From Pipra filicauda (Eukaryota; Chordata; Aves; Passeriformes; Pipridae): 64,000 nt of DNA. The DNA lies in NCBI RefSeq assembly GCF_003945595.2, contig NW_024104510.1:558001-622000 (forward strand). Reading direction: 5' to 3'. Shown one piece after another: positions 14,331-29,100 of the stretch (within the stretch, counting starts at the first letter, position 1; each line of letters opens with the position of its first letter). The position numbers were made by a program, and so were the translations under genes. Under the pieces are notes generated by a model. The model did not search any database. It was not told where the DNA came from and was given only the letters and a program-made list of their open reading frames with translations.

Positions 14331-17300
14331 TGCAGTTCAGCTCGCTGGACCAGATTTGCTTCAGTTACATCAATGCAAATCGTGAGCAAATTCATTGAAA
14401 TTAATGGAGCTACCCCAGATTTCCATGTGCGAGGGAGGATACAGAGTGGAATTAGCCCCTCTGAATTTGATATAAGAAGGTGGTGATCTCTTAATCATTA
14501 CAGGAGGGAGAAGGATGAAGGATACCTTTCAACAAAGGTATGGAAAGTAAATCTGAGAACTTGACTTAAGGGTGACCTATCACTCTCAGACCTACTTCTA
14601 ACCATTACCAATAGAAGGTCTTGGCATTCCTTAACAAGTGCACTGCTTCCTCCTTGCACTGAGCAAAGACCAGCTCTGTGCTTTTACTGTGAGAATAAGG
14701 CATGGTGGAGAATGGAGTCAAAGAGTCTACAGACAGAATGTGGAAAGGACCAGTTTGTTCTTCTGTTTGCAGGACTGGTCCCACAGGGATGAGGGAGCCT
14801 GTAACAAATCCCCAGGTTGCCTCCCTGTGGCCTCTTCCTGGAAGGGAAGGGAATGCCTGATGGAACGGGAACCTGAATGAACAATTTCTTCAGTGTCTGC
14901 CACAATACTGTGAGGACCTGGACTGCTGCTTACCAGGGAAATGGAGGAAATGGGGGAGGCAAGACATGAGACAGAGACGCCTCTTCTAGCAATAGTAACC
15001 ATCACTCCAGAGCTGCCTTGTTACCCCACAGCAGCTCAGCTCTCTAGGCCAGAGGGCAAAAATGGGGCTGGCACAGCTAGGGGACAGCCACTGGAATGTC
15101 CCCTCCAGTCATACAGCTTTGTGTGCAGTGAGAACTGGGGGCTGGCACCGGGGGAGTAAAAGTATTCTACAGCACAGGGAAGGGGCATCTCAAAGGCTTG
15201 GAAGTTGGTTGGACACCCTGCACTTGTGCTAATGAACAAAGTCTAATTTGAGGTAAACTTCTATGATACTGGAAAGCAAACCCTCCTGTGTCCAAAGCTG
15301 AGCAAGCAGCTACTGTTTCATACAGTTCACAAAGATACTGGAAATATCCTCCTATAAAGTTCAGTCTTTCACACTCACAGGGGATATGCTGTAAATCTTG
15401 CTGCACCTCAAATACTTTAATCTACAGTTATTTAACTTCAGAAATTAATATTCCAATTTCCCAAGCTGCCAGCCATGCAGATTAAATTGTTCCTGACCAC
15501 CCAAGGGAAACTGTCTGGATCAGGTAGATTCAGTACTCAGAGAAGGTGTTACCACCATGGCAAAACTGATGAAAATTTTCTGTGTGCAACTCCTGAACTT
15601 CCAAACAGGAGCTGAGAAGCCTGAATGCAGCAAGGTCTGGCACCATCTGCTGTTCCTTATGGCAAAAATCCTGCCAAGCTTTCAGAGCTGTTTATGAGTC
15701 TGTGCTGCAAAAGAACTTATCCTGATCTGGGGGCAAGAGGCACCTGGCAGTGACACTGGACAGAGGTAGGACTCAGCACCCAATTCGGAGGAGCACAGAC
15801 AGCATTCCAGGGGTCATTGCAAGACTGATCCTTGCGTATGTCGAACATACAGGAAAGATTGGCTTTGAAAAGCAGAGCTGACCAGACTAAACATTGTGGC
15901 CTAATAGCATGGTGACCCTGCTAAACATCCCAAAGCTGGATCTGGGCTGTGCACAGTCAGCCAGGCCAAGTTTTGGATACATTTCAAAAGCGTCAGTATT
16001 TCTTGCGAAACAATCATTAGTATTTTGCCCACCTCAAAATAAGAGTTCAATGCTCTGGTTCACTCTCTCATCACGTGCTAAAATTTGTATTTGTCCCATC
16101 ATTTTACCGTAAGCCTGACCTGATTTCAAGCTTTTAAAGAAATCCCCTCCTACACATGAACATGAGGTTCAGGCTGAGGGTCCAAGGTGAGTGCTTTCCA
16201 TACCTGCTACTGGAACAGCTACCAAGCAAAAAATGACCAAAGATAATGCAGAAATTAGGTTTCTATATTGTGAACATTTCAAGTTTCTTAGTTCCAGTTA
16301 TTGGAAAGACATGAATTGCAATTTTCTTTTTTTTTTTTGTTAAGCAACTTTTCAGGTCAGAAGATTGGGACAAAAGCTTGAAAAAGCAAGTTAAAATAAA
16401 GTTGTCATAAGATTAATGACAAATTGTTCTATTAAAAACAAATTTGTGATTTTTATGTCCGCTTCATTACATTTCTGAAGGCTCAACATGTAAGATTCAA
16501 GTACTTCATGTCAGTAATAGCACAGATGCCACTACTATGAGACAGCAATATCTATCCATGTAGGATAAGGACAACAAGACAACTTCTCCCCTTAATTTAG
16601 ACCACACAATTTAGTCTCCCACACAATTCCCTTGAAGATTTATACTCAGAGAATGGAGAGTCTCCACTGGTTCAGGAAATCTTGCTACTCTACGTGATTA
16701 CCGTAATTTGAAGAGGAATTTGTTTACAAAGAAAGGCAAAAATTCTCAAGATTTGTGTTTGCTGGTTACTGTAAAAACTTCAGAAATTAGACAGTCATAT
16801 TAATATTGGAACCACACTTCATAAATAGCTTCTTGAAAAATGATATTGCTCCAGTAAAAATGGGATTATTTCTAGGTCTGATGGAAACATCAAAGAATGA
16901 ATACTTCCACTTCCAGGTGATCCAAATGCCCATTTTCTGAGATCTTGGAAGAGGAATATGTGAAGATTAAAGCTCAAGATGAGCTTCTGCTTCACTCACC
17001 AGTTTTCACAGACATATCTCTACTGTGCACTATAGGCAATAGCTCAAACATTGCAAGTCTTCTGTGTCTGAGAACAGCAATGAACATCCTTTACATCTCT
17101 GTTTCACCTGTACCTTTTGGAAACAGAAGTATAACATGGGAAATGGTAGAGAGTGAATAGGTAGCATTCAAACTACAGAGTTTTCTAATTTTCTCCTCCC
17201 AGGCATCTCTGACCATGACCCTACACCAGGATACCTCACTGGTCATCATCCCCCATCCCCCATGGCCACCTGCAGAAGCTGAGAAACAGCACAGTCATAT

Positions 17301-20049
17301 AAATTCATTGGTCTGAGGTTATAAAAGGAGCTTTGCAAAGTCAGAAAATACAAGAAGACTAAGATATGATCCCTCTGTCAGAAGGCTTGATACCACTGAC
17401 TTTACTGTTTGCTTTTGCTGACTTTGTCCTATTTTTTTCAGTTACTGTTCACTGATGTTTTTCTGACTGTGTAACTCTGTTCCCAGGGGCACAGATCAGT
17501 TATGGTAACACTCTGGACTCAAGAGGATGGAAGCTGAAAACTCTCTGTTAGCTAAATATATATACAGTTGGGTTTCTATAAATGAACTTTACCTGTAAAA
17601 GTCAAAAGTGCACAGCACATTGGGGTATGTAAGTCCCTGATTGCCTCTCCTCAGTAATGAGACAGATCAACAAAGCAAAAAAGTCCACAGACAAACCAGG
17701 GCCTAATTACATGATTGTGCCAAAACTGAAGAGCCATAAAAAGGGAGCAGCAGCAGCAGTAAATTATCTCAGCTGCTGCATTAAAATAGAAAAGAAAGTG
17801 TTTGCCTATCATGTTCTCTAGCATGGCTTTCACTTGCTTGAGTTGGTAATTTGCCTGTTTTGCATAGCTTTTTGGCTTTGAGAATTCAAAGCTCTTTTTC
17901 TCCCCACAGTCAAAACCCATCCTGTCCTCTCCCCACAGTCCCAGCGTGCAAACTGCACCCAGCTGCAGCACAGCTATGCCCTGTATCTGCATCATGTGAT
18001 AGAGAACCCTGCAGTGACCCCTCAGCTTGCTGAGACCTGGCAGGGCAAGTCCATGCTGTGGTTTCACATTGGTAAAGTCAGGCACTCTCCTGATGTGCCA
18101 TTATTCTCCTTAGAAGAGAGTCTGTTAGTAGAAGAGAGTAGTGAAAAATCAGATTGAGATGAATTAAAGTCAGTCTAACCTGGATGCTTACAGGGAGGAG
18201 GAGGAGGATGCTGTGGAACCAGGAGGCTTTGCTGAATTTCATGTGAATTTCTAGTGAGACCAAAGTTTGGTGAAACCTGTTAATCTACACAAAACTGCTT
18301 TCTCACATAAGAAACCAGGGTATAAATGGTCCCTTTCCTCAGAGAGAGGCCAGATGGGTAAACTCTCTTACACTCCCAGTAGAGACCAATTGCCAAAAGC
18401 TGTAAAATCAGTCAGAAATTCACAGTCCCATTCCACAACCATTTGGTCTTTATAGTAAATTCAACCTAGGAATAAAACATAGAAATAAATGGTCAAAAAA
18501 GGGGGAGTTAAAATCTCAGCAATCAAAATTACGTCAAAACATAAACCAAATAAAGAAGGATCTGCCTGTCACACCACAGCTATTCCCCTCACTCTTCCTC
18601 TGGTGCGGGGCCTGACCTACTTGATACATTTTCCTGCACTAAGGCCCCAGCACTAAGTATCTTAGACCCCTCAAATCGCATTCCAGACTTATAATTGCAA
18701 AGCAGCTGTCAGCCTGAGCCCTGCCACCGAACCTCCCCATCTGTTCAGCCCATCTAGCATTACAGCAGAGGACAGCATGAAGGCTGAAACTGTATCGTAT
18801 GTGGAGACAGGACCTGCTGCACTGCCCACAGGGCCTGATGAGATCACTTGCACTTTCACCGTCTTGAAGTCTCACAGGCTTCAGAAGAGTGTGGGCAGAG
18901 GCAGATCAGAAGAGGGGAGAAGGGACACTGCAGAAGGATCAAATTCGGCAATGTGACTCTGGCAGCTGAGTCAAAAAGACAGACATCCTTAGCTTCACTG
19001 GGGAGGAGATGTTTGACTTCTGGCAGGCTTGAGAATCATTTGAGAGCCCCTTAGAGGAAAACCTGATACCCTGACTTTCCCCAAACCCTCCCCCTCCACA
19101 TGTCTCACTATTAACTCTTTCTTTCTGTAGCAGTTGATTTTACATAGTCTTAAATCATCTCATTTGAAATGTATACCTTGAGCAAAAGCCCTTCCTAGAT
19201 TTGTGTGCTATTGCTCACTGAGTGCATTGACAGGGGGAGTACCTGTCTCTGAATCAAACAACATAGGTGCTATCCTGTAGTCTTTTCCAATAATATTAGC
19301 AAAACTCCAGAATAAAACTGATCACTATTCAATCTCAAGAACAACCAGGAAGCGGAGAGGAAGGACTTCAAGATTTGACTGATTTGCACTAATTAATTTT
19401 CAGGGGAACATACTGTGTTTTGTCCAGAAGCTGGAAGCACTTTGACTTGTTATGTTGCTAACACAGACCTTGAACAAACAGTGCATACAAACCACATCTC
19501 CTGACTCTCAGGACTTTTAGATCCTCCCTAACCCCAAGTCCTAAGCCAGTGCAAGCAGTCAGGAGGTGCTAAGAAGGTGCTAGGAAAAAAGCACGGTGCC
19601 ATTCCCCTCCCACTGAAACTGAAGAAAACGCGCTGTTGCCCTTTCAGTACCACCCATGCTGAGTAAGGGTGCAGGCAGCTCTGTGACAAGTTCCAGTGGC
19701 CCTTGTGCTGACAGACATCTGTGCTCAGGGCTACTGGGGTCACTTCCCCTACCCTGCCTTTCCCCCCGGGCTCTCCTTTAATCCTGCTGTTTGTGCCTCC
19801 AGGTGTCCCAAGATCCCCAGTTGCTCTCAGGGTAAACAAAATGTTCCCTGCTGACCTGCCTAAGAAGTTTCCACAGGCTGAGACCCTATTCCTGAGAGAC
19901 CCGAACCCATAAAACAACAGCCTCTGACTGACTGGAGCTTCCCATCCCACGCTCAGCACAGCCAGGATGCTCCATGACCTGCTGTGGCAGCAGTGCCACA
20001 GTCTGCTTGCCTCATTCCATGTGAGATCCCATGTTGCCAGAGTGAATGT

Positions 20050-20125
20050 GCCCCCGAGTACTTGTGCCCGCGTGCCCGCCGTGTGCGCGCACACGTGCGA
20101 GAGCGCCGGCGGCCGGGAGCGCCAG
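20050..20125. promoter_or_regulatory. Small CpG cluster with NRF1-like palindrome
   Basis: An isolated CpG-dense patch in an AT-rich desert. It contains GTGTGCGCGCACAC (20081-20094), a perfect 14-bp palindrome resembling the NRF1 GCGC-type site, an overlapping CACGTG E-box (20092-20097), and GCGCCGGCGGCCGGGAGCGC. It is too short for a standard CpG island. It could be a minor promoter, perhaps for a distal SLC6A6 5' exon or a lncRNA. Confidence 0.4.
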
Positions 20126-23100
20126 GCTCCCACATGGCAGCAGATTGGAGGCAGGAGCCAGCGTCTCACAAATTCATTTCCTGGCAGAGCGTGGATGGGG
20201 GAAGGGACAAGTGCTCTTTGTCAACCCACACAGTTTCACTGAGTCCCAGCCTGGATAAGCCAAACCTCTTAAAGGCACAAATTGAGGGTGTGCTGCCGGC
20301 GGCAGCTCTGCCCTAAGTCCGCTGGACCAGCTGGCACGAGGGCAGCTGTGAGTTCAGCAGCTGGGCAGGAGGGATGGTGACGCACGGTGCTACATCCGGA
20401 GATCTGCTTTATCATTTTCTGTTTTAACCTCTGAGCCTTTGGATTCTGAGGGCCAGATCCTGAGCTCTGGGCATGCTCTCCCTGCACAGCCCTATCGACA
20501 CTGGTACAGCTGTTGGTGATGATTCTCATCAAGAGCATGCACAGAATGCAAGCAAACCATTCATTGCCCAAGTGGACTATCCCTCAAAATCCTCCTTTGC
20601 ATCAGAGTTTGGAGCTACGTAGGCAGAGATGTCAGCTGGGATTTTCCATCTGGGGCAAAGCAAATCCTTTCTGCAATTTACCTGCAATACAGTGCTAAGG
20701 CTGCAGTTTGGTATTTTCCCCACTCTGGTACGTCATTCCTCCCTACTTACACATTGGTATATTCAGAAGCTTTTGCAGCCTATCCAGAAAAAAATACCCA
20801 CTGCAGTACGAGGATACTGCCTTTCTGAAAACCCTAAGTTAAAAAGGGCAAACATTTCCCAGGTTGCTGGTAGAATCCCACTTTTGACTCAGGGGACCTC
20901 TAATCTCACACTGCTGGAAGGCTGGAATATATAGGATTACTCTGCACCTCACCCGATCCTCTGTCTCCACCAGTGGCTAAAGAAAGGGCACAGAGCAACA
21001 CAGATTTTTAGCCTAGCCCAGAAAACCTGTTCTTATAACAAATAAAGGTATATATTTTACTGCCTGGACAGCTGTTCACACATGCCTTCCTATTTCAAAG
21101 TGGCAATAAGGAGCAGAGCTGAAAGGGCAGCATGTCCTTTACTCTAGATCTCCAGCCAAGTCTACAGGCACAGGTTCCACTCACAGACAAGCAGGAATGG
21201 TCATGTGGATACTCAGGATTTCAAAGCATTTGGGCAGCCACACATGTAGCAACACGTGAGAAATCTGCCGTGTAAGATGTGGTTTGCGAGCACGTGTAGA
21301 CTGACATCTCCAAAATGTGCCAGGAAAAACCACGCACCACCTTGCATCGGATTCAAACTAATAATTTTGGGTGCAGCTCTTCATGGGGCACTTGCAGGAT
21401 GTCTTTACCATGAAGGCACTTTACTGAACAGAATATTGCTGTCTGTAGCCTGGAAAACAGGATGATGGAGGAACACAGGACTCAGCTGTACCGTGCCCTT
21501 AGAATCATGATGGTCATATTTGATGACATCCACCTCAGTCCACCATAAACACGTTAACTCAGGACTAATTATTCAGCTCCTTCCCCAATAATACCTGAGG
21601 AGCCAGCCTTTGTTCCGAACATCTTATATGTCTGCAGCAGTCTAAGGCAGATACTGTGGGTGTTGTCTATTGTGCATTCACTGTACTCTATAAAGGCATA
21701 TGTAGTCCTCTCACATGGAAAAATATTACTGAGAAGGCAGTTTGAAATTCTCACGTATCAACAAGTCATGACACAGCCCAGTCTCCAACTGCCTGTACTT
21801 GGTTGGCTAACACACACATCAGAAAAATCTTTCTGTCTTCTACAATGGGATTTTAGCTCATTTTAACCATCTGTTTTTTTTTTTCTCATAACAAGTACTT
21901 TTTGGAAAATTCCAAGTGTATCTATCTAACCTTGTAAGTCCTTGTAAGTCTTTATCACCTTAATTTCATAAATGGCATCTTTCCTAAAGACTAGGAATAG
22001 TAATTTTCACTGATATAAAATACACAGTTTTTAACTGCTCCCTTGACAGCAAATTTTAAACTGGCAGTTTTATAATGAACGCTGGAAGCTGAAATTAGAT
22101 TGCTTGTTCAATAAATATCAAGAGCAACCGACCTATGCCAGAGCAAGATTTCACAATTTTGTATTTTTACTATAAAAAATACATTTTCTTTCTAGCTCTC
22201 AGAAAAGAAAGGATAGAAAAGAAAGTCTGGAACTGACCTACTTTCATTGCCAAATCAGCCTGTTATTGAGCCAAAAGTATTCTATCAAACTTCTTATTGT
22301 TCTTAGCAGAGATGCCATTTCTATGAATTCAGAATGATTTGGGAAAAGCAACCTCTCATTTTGTGACCTGCAAATTTTTATACAAGTCTTTCAAACAGTT
22401 CCAGAGCACACATACTTAGGAAATTGTCCCTGTGAGACAATTTCTATAATCTCTTTGATCTTTCCCACTTACGAAAGTGATAGTGGTTACAGCTGCAGAA
22501 TACAAGCTTGCCAAATGTCAGGCTTTTATCTATAGCCCCCTTAGTATTTCATAGTTTTTCTAATCCCCAGCTTCTAATTCATGTGATAAACTGAGAATTT
22601 TTGCTTGTGCAAAAAAGGAAGAAAATATTTTATTTCTCCGGATTGCAAAGTGCAGCTTCAAGTTATGAACCCTGGAGGGTAGAACAGCAGACAATAAATG
22701 AAAATAAGTAAATACTCTTTACTATTTTTAAAATGTAAATGCAAATCTCACAATCTTCTGGAGCCTTATGCATGATGCCGTGAGTTGAGGGTCAATGAAA
22801 CAAGCTCATTCCCAAACATCTTACTGAAAAACAAGTTGTTTTTACCCATCTTGAATTACCTCATTTCTCAATTCAAGAGTTTACGGGCAGGAACTACTTT
22901 TCTGGTGAGATGATGAAGTCTGGGGAGCAGCCTTTTAGGCAAAAGTGTCCTTCTTACTGTTGCCTGAGAATGCACATGCTGTGCCCAAAGCCCTCCCTGT
23001 CACCACTGCTCTACCCCTTGCCTTTCATACCAAGTTTGATCCTCACTATGGGATTAAAAATTTCCACCTACTGATGTCAACTGCTAAGTGAGTCTCGGGA

Positions 23101-26100
23101 GGATCTGAATAGCAACACATGAGTGATCTTCTTGATTAAGGAGGGAGAACTCAGGACAGTCTCCCTAACAGCAAGGAAAAGGAGGAGGCTCCCACCAAAA
23201 CATCATGACACTCAGATAAAGATGGGGGGAAAGGAATGGAACGGGAGGTAGGATCACTAGGGAAGGTATCCATCTCCCTGGAAAAGCGAACTTGGCCTTG
23301 ACTGACCCCAGAGAGGCACATCCACAACAAGCTGCACTTAGTCAGATGTCTCACAAAGATCAGCAGCTCTAAAAATTAGCAACAATTTTAAAAGAGCACA
23401 CACAATAATTTTTGCAAAACCTTTCCAACTTGAAGTGTTTCTTTACTGTCTTGTGCACTACTTGTTTCTTAGGGGAATATTTTCACTCCTTCTCCCCATG
23501 TCTAAGAGACAGTAAACATCTGACTGTTTCACTGTACAGATCCCCTTTCAGGATCCTATTCAGATCGTGATTAACCCATAAATGTTTTGCTGGAACAAAG
23601 AATGTGCCTAGCATCCTTCACTTGTGTCTTCAGAAACTTGGTTTTGCAGCCAATTTCCTTGTACATATGCACAGATAACAGAGAAAATGTACCTGGATTT
23701 TACTATGAGAGAAGCAGAAGGGAAGCAGAGGGTTGTCAAATGATGTACAAAAAGTCACATGCAGCTTCAGGACACTGTCTTTACAAGAACTTTTTTTATT
23801 TTCCATTTTTTTTCCCATTTTGTCCTTTAAGCCAGCCTACACAGAGCACAGTGCCTTTTAAAATCCCAGCAGAAACTTCAAAAAAATTCAAACTCGGCCT
23901 GTTGAGACCAGGTCTCAGCTTCACAGACTTTTGATGCAAAGTTGAGCTCTTTGCAAGCTGTTAGATGCACTACACAACAAATTCAGATATTTAGGATTTA
24001 CCAGGAGCATGGGTCGAATTGGTAGCAATCAGAACTGTCCCAATTTATTGGGATGCCTGCCAACTCTAACATCACATGTTCAGACCAAGCATGCAGCATA
24101 AAATGCATTTCTGATGGCCAGATCTTTTAGCAAGTGCTTTAGCATCAAGAGGAAAATGCTCCTGTCCTCTCACAGTTTAGGCTACAGATGGAATACAGAA
24201 ATCTTTCCAGATCTTCTGGATAGACAAAAGCAAACCTGCACATCACATCACGGGCACTTGTGCAACCCAGCAGTCTGGGATGCTGGAGGAACATGGAGTG
24301 CTGCTAAACAAGCTGGAAACAAACAGCTAAGACTGAGATGAATTCTCATCTAGAGTTACCTTAGTATTTGTGGGAGGAAATGCAAACACCCTTATTTTTG
24401 CTCTCACACATTTGTGAGCAACTAGTGACCCCAGCAGAAGCTGCAGCTCTGCACTGCTGTGAGCAGTGGACAGAAACAGACATTTTGTTTCAGCTCAGTA
24501 TTCCTATTTCAGTGCCAGAGCATTTCCAGAGCACCATTTCCCATTAAATTTTTCAGGGTACGGTATTTCTATAAATGAACGCAGAGCTTAGAAACAGCCC
24601 TGAGGGATCATGAAGTACATCTTCTATATCTTTTAAGTACTACAAACTCTTGTTAATGCCAAGGGCCTGCACCACGGACCTGAAGAAAGATGGAGATGTT
24701 GATGCTGCACACCCTTACACCAAAAGCTCCAATTTTAGGCATGTGTGCACATGTGCTCCTTTAGCACTTTGAAGAGCAGAGGATTCCCAGGTCTCCCACC
24801 TCCAGTCAGTGAGTTCCAGCACAACTCTTTTACCTGATCCTGCAGCTATGGAGCCACACTTGTGTGAAAACAAGTTACAGGCTAAGGCTCCCACCAGGAA
24901 CTTGCAGTGGGTGTCTTAGGCGAAGAAAAATGTTCTGTTTCTCCAGGCTAATTGCACACTTGCGATCCCCAAAAAGAGCAGCCAGGCGACAGCTCCATCA
25001 CACCGACTGCTTCGTGCTTCTTTTTTTTTCCCTCCCCTTTTTCTACAAATATATAATTTACTCTGTTTGAGAGAGCCTATTGAGTGGGTATCTGTCAGTA
25101 ACAAACTCCTTCTGAGAGCAGCTGGACTAGTACATGCTGAATGCAAAGGCAGCCCACCTTCCTTCCAAGCAGAGCAGGCAAAGGAAGGGCCTTTGCCGGG
25201 AACAGGGAGTTCAGTTGGGCTCTGGCTCGCGGTGGTAGCACCGTCAGTCCCTCCTCCTCCTCCCTGCGCTGCTTGAACATTCTGTGCTGCTGCTGCCTGG
25301 GATGTCACCATGAATAAGTATAACTGTCAGATTAAATCACTGCCTGGGTGGGATCTGCTGAGCCTACAACACACATTCTGGGCACCTAAGTCAGGCCAGG
25401 GAATCTGTCCAAGAAAGAGATCTAACTGGAGTGGCCGCACATGGCAAATCAGCTTTGGGGCTGTAGGACGAAATATGTTCTGCCCTGTTTCAGGAGGGTT
25501 AGAGGGGGTAGGAGGAGGAGATGTACAGACTCCTTTTGCTGCTAATGCATTTGTAGCATAACTATTTAAGTTCCCAGAGGATGAAGTGACAGCTATTGCT
25601 GACAAAGCAGAACTTGGTGTGATGGGAGGGTGGTGAGTCTGTGGGCACTAAGCAGTGATGGTCAGAGGGATGGCAAAGGTTTGTTGCTGCCACCCAAACA
25701 TCCAGAAAGTGGTAGGCTTTATCTACTACCCCTTCCTGTTGAGAGTCTCCACTGCAATTCCAGCTGCTGGGGAGAAAGCTTGAATTACTTCACTCCAACA
25801 AAGTCCTCCCAGCTGCTGGGACTTGATGGTGCCATCCATGCATTATCTAACTGTAGCCTGGGCTCAAGGCATATTCTTCCAAATTGTCCTTCCATGGATT
25901 ACTTGTGGGTATTCAGCTCAGAAGGTGCTCATTGGGCCCATCCTCTCAGCAAAGCAGACATACCAATCCTCATTCCTAATAGCTTCTGAAAGGTTTGGCC
26001 CGACTTGTCTGCACACCATGACTCCAATTCACCAGTGGTTCACCAGAACTGTATCCCACATCACTCTCCCAGACATGTCAGACTTCAGGGGGAAAAAACA

Positions 26101-29100
26101 CAGAGTGGTAAGCAAGCATGCTTGTTGAGAGGATAAGGGAAGGGAAGCCATGTATGGACACTCTGCCTCTCACTTGCTTTCATGTGAAAATATGAGCAAA
26201 CTTATTCCATGCCTGCAGTGTCAGCCACAACTGTGTCACCACCAATTCCACGTTGATATCTTTTCCTCCCACTTTAAATATTTTTCCTGTCACCGAGGGT
26301 TTTTGAAAACCATGCTGTTTTGGAAACTGGGTTTCTTACATACATTTGCCACCTGCTTGTGAGTGGAATGTTAAATTTTTATGAGTATTTACTGCTGTGC
26401 TGTATTTTAGTATGGGAAAAGAGAAATCCCACTTGCCCTTGCTCTGACCTTTGGTGACTGTGGCACCAGGACAAAGATCCACCTCTGAGTGGCTTCATTC
26501 ATGGCTGACTGTTTAATTAGGCAAAGTGGCACAGTTTAAACAAAATTCCTTGAATATGCTCACTGAATGAATAATAATCACCATAACACTTTATTATAAT
26601 ATTGTGCCTTTCACCCAATGACTTGACTATGCTTCACAAGGTGGGGGGGGGAATTGTATTTCTGTTTATGAAGATAAGTGTGGAAAAAGTGAAGTATAAC
26701 AAGGTGAAACATTTCTCCAGAAGACATTTTTGGAGACAATGGAGCAGAACCCAATGGGAAACACTGCCAGGCTCTGGCTCCAACTTCCCAAGCTGACCAA
26801 AAAAATGGATGCTCCCAGACCTAACCTCAAAGTGTGCTGCTCTCTTAAGAGAATCTAAACATCACCACTGTTCTCTTATTGTCACTGAAATAGAGTAGAG
26901 GCAGTACTGTGGCTGTGTCTGTTAGCCTAATTAAAAATATGAGGGCCTTAATTCAGTCGGACTGAAAGACCGACTGACCTTTCTTTAGTCCTCCCTGGTA
27001 TCCCACAGGAAACACCTTCCCACCAAGAAGCTGCTTTATGCTCCCTAAAAGCCACTTAAGAACCCGTCTGCTTCCAGGACTAAGCTCCTGATCCACCTGG
27101 CAGTTAGTGGCTCTTGGAGGTGAGTAATGACACATATCCCCACGTTTTGGCCATGCTTCTCTGCTTTCTCTGGAATTGGTTCAGCAGCACATGGAGACTT
27201 GCCTTCGGCACATTGAGGAGCCATGTGGTGGTTTTCTGTGAGCTGAGCCAAGTCAAGCAGTGTGGTGCTTCTCAAGGAAGGAAGGAAGGGAAGAAGCTGA
27301 TCAGGAATGTGGAGAGAAGATGGCAACGACAAAATAAAGAGGGACTTGTGAACACAGAGGGAAGGTAAAACTGAGATTAAAATGAGGGAGAAGTACAGAC
27401 ACAAAGAGAAAACTGGACATAGATGGCCACATCTGCGCTAGGCACATCCCAGATCTCAGGCTGGGCTTTGCCAAGCCATGAGAATGAAGATCCAATTAAA
27501 ATGAAAGGCAGAAGACTGGTGCCTTCAGCAGAACACTGCTCCCTCCCTATGAGATCACTCAACACGCGCCTGATGCTGTCACTGACCCGGCATTGTCCCG
27601 ACAAAGTCATTCTCCGAGACACCCTGCAGAGGAACAGTGATTTGTAACACGCTGGGGGGTGAAAGGAAAATGATGGGGCAGGGAAATATTGGGCCTCACA
27701 GTGGGAGACATGAGTAACCACCAGACAACCCAAAGCATCCGACCTCAAAGAGCTGTGCACAGGGGACACTGGGTCTGCAATTTTTGCTAGGTTTACAGAA
27801 AGGAATGTGAGCCTTATTCGTGGCAGTGGGAAGCCACTAGGGATTCAGGGAAATTAGTAAAAGGAGGTGTTGCTGCGCTACTTTATAGGAACTTGACATG
27901 ATGTTCAAATGCTGTCTGTTGGGAGCCTGGATTACTTTATTAGTATTTTTAATAACTCCAGAGGGCTTTCTTTTGCAAAGGAACTCAAGCTGAGATGGTG
28001 GGTTTGTATGTTCACTATTCATTTGGAGGGAGAATTGTTTGATGGATGCTGAAGTTTATGTTTCTTTTGCAATGAGAATTGCTGGAATGTTTTGTGGCCC
28101 AGATCTGTGTTCTCATTTTCACCACGCAGTTATGTAAGACTCTGAAATAATAAAATAATGCTGGCTTTTTAAAGGAAAGAAATGGTTGCATGTGCTCTCA
28201 GTGTGATGGGCCTGTGTGTGGTGTCCAGAGAACAGCATAAGTCTGATCTGAAGGGTTAATTCTGATGGGTCTCTTACATCCATCAAGATTCTTTGTTCTA
28301 CGGCTGGGAAATGAGAAGGAATCTGTGTTCCAGAAGCACAAAGGATTACTGAATTTGTGTATGTGCTCTAGACTGTATAGATGTGAATTAATATCAAAGT
28401 GTAGATCTCTCACTGTTCTGATGTATTTTCGGGGAAAGAGAAATGGGACATTTCTAGCACTGAGAGGAGCTGGTAATTTCTGCTGTTCACCTGATTTCCC
28501 ACTTGTGCATCCATTCATGTTTTTGAACTCAAGGATATTTTATTTTACAGAGGAATGGACATAAGATCATTTAAACTGAACTGAAATATTAGCTTGTAAT
28601 CTAGCCCAAAGTACTTCATCATGCATAGCACAACTGATTTCTTTATCTCCCACTATTCCCCGAGATGTAGGTGTCTAGTCAGTCTCTGGTCTCCTGTTAT
28701 GCTGATTCCATATTGCTCCTGGGCATCTTTATATACAGCTGAAGTGCATAGCATAAAGGTTTACCTTATGTTTAAATTACCTTGATACAGCCCAAGTTGA
28801 TTTACTTCTCTTCCCTGACTAGCAAATATAATTAATGCTTCATTTGTTTCTCTCAGTAGTAACAGAAGGTTGCATAAACAGTTTCCCAATGTACTGTGTT
28901 GTAACATGATGGGCTAACTGGGTATTAAAATAAAGAGCAATAAAGAATTTAAGATAAGAGATTAATACAAATGCACTGAAAAGACTGGGAAACCAAGCAG
29001 TAGAGATTCAGGAATACTAAAAGAACTAAATTCTGTTTCTGCCCTTCTTTGAATGTGAATTCAGAATGACTTTATTAATTATAAAGAAATTTAGGATGAA

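Larger units (their letters stand above)
12731..20049. other. Gene-free intergenic sequence with candidate regulatory block at 13.4-14.4 kb
   Basis: Non-coding. The stretch 13400-14400 has more CpG and more recognisable motifs than its surroundings: X-box-like sites at 13417-13430 and 14317-14330, octamers at 13523 and 14373, and an AAGGTCA nuclear-receptor half-site near 13572. Elsewhere I see only poly-T tracts (13474, 13979, 16327) and a short CAG run at 17747. A 144-codon open frame on the minus strand (17651-18085) looks like chance. Confidence 0.6.

Noticed and set aside
17651..18085. 144-codon open frame on the minus strand
   Set aside because: About one frame of this length is expected by chance in the window; composition is odd (CCCC run, many aromatics), with no domain or splice context.
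25311..25561. Open frame starting at an ATG after a CpG-bearing stretch
   Set aside because: The translation MNKYNCQIKSLPGWDLLSLQ has no recognisable relative and no donor or acceptor support.
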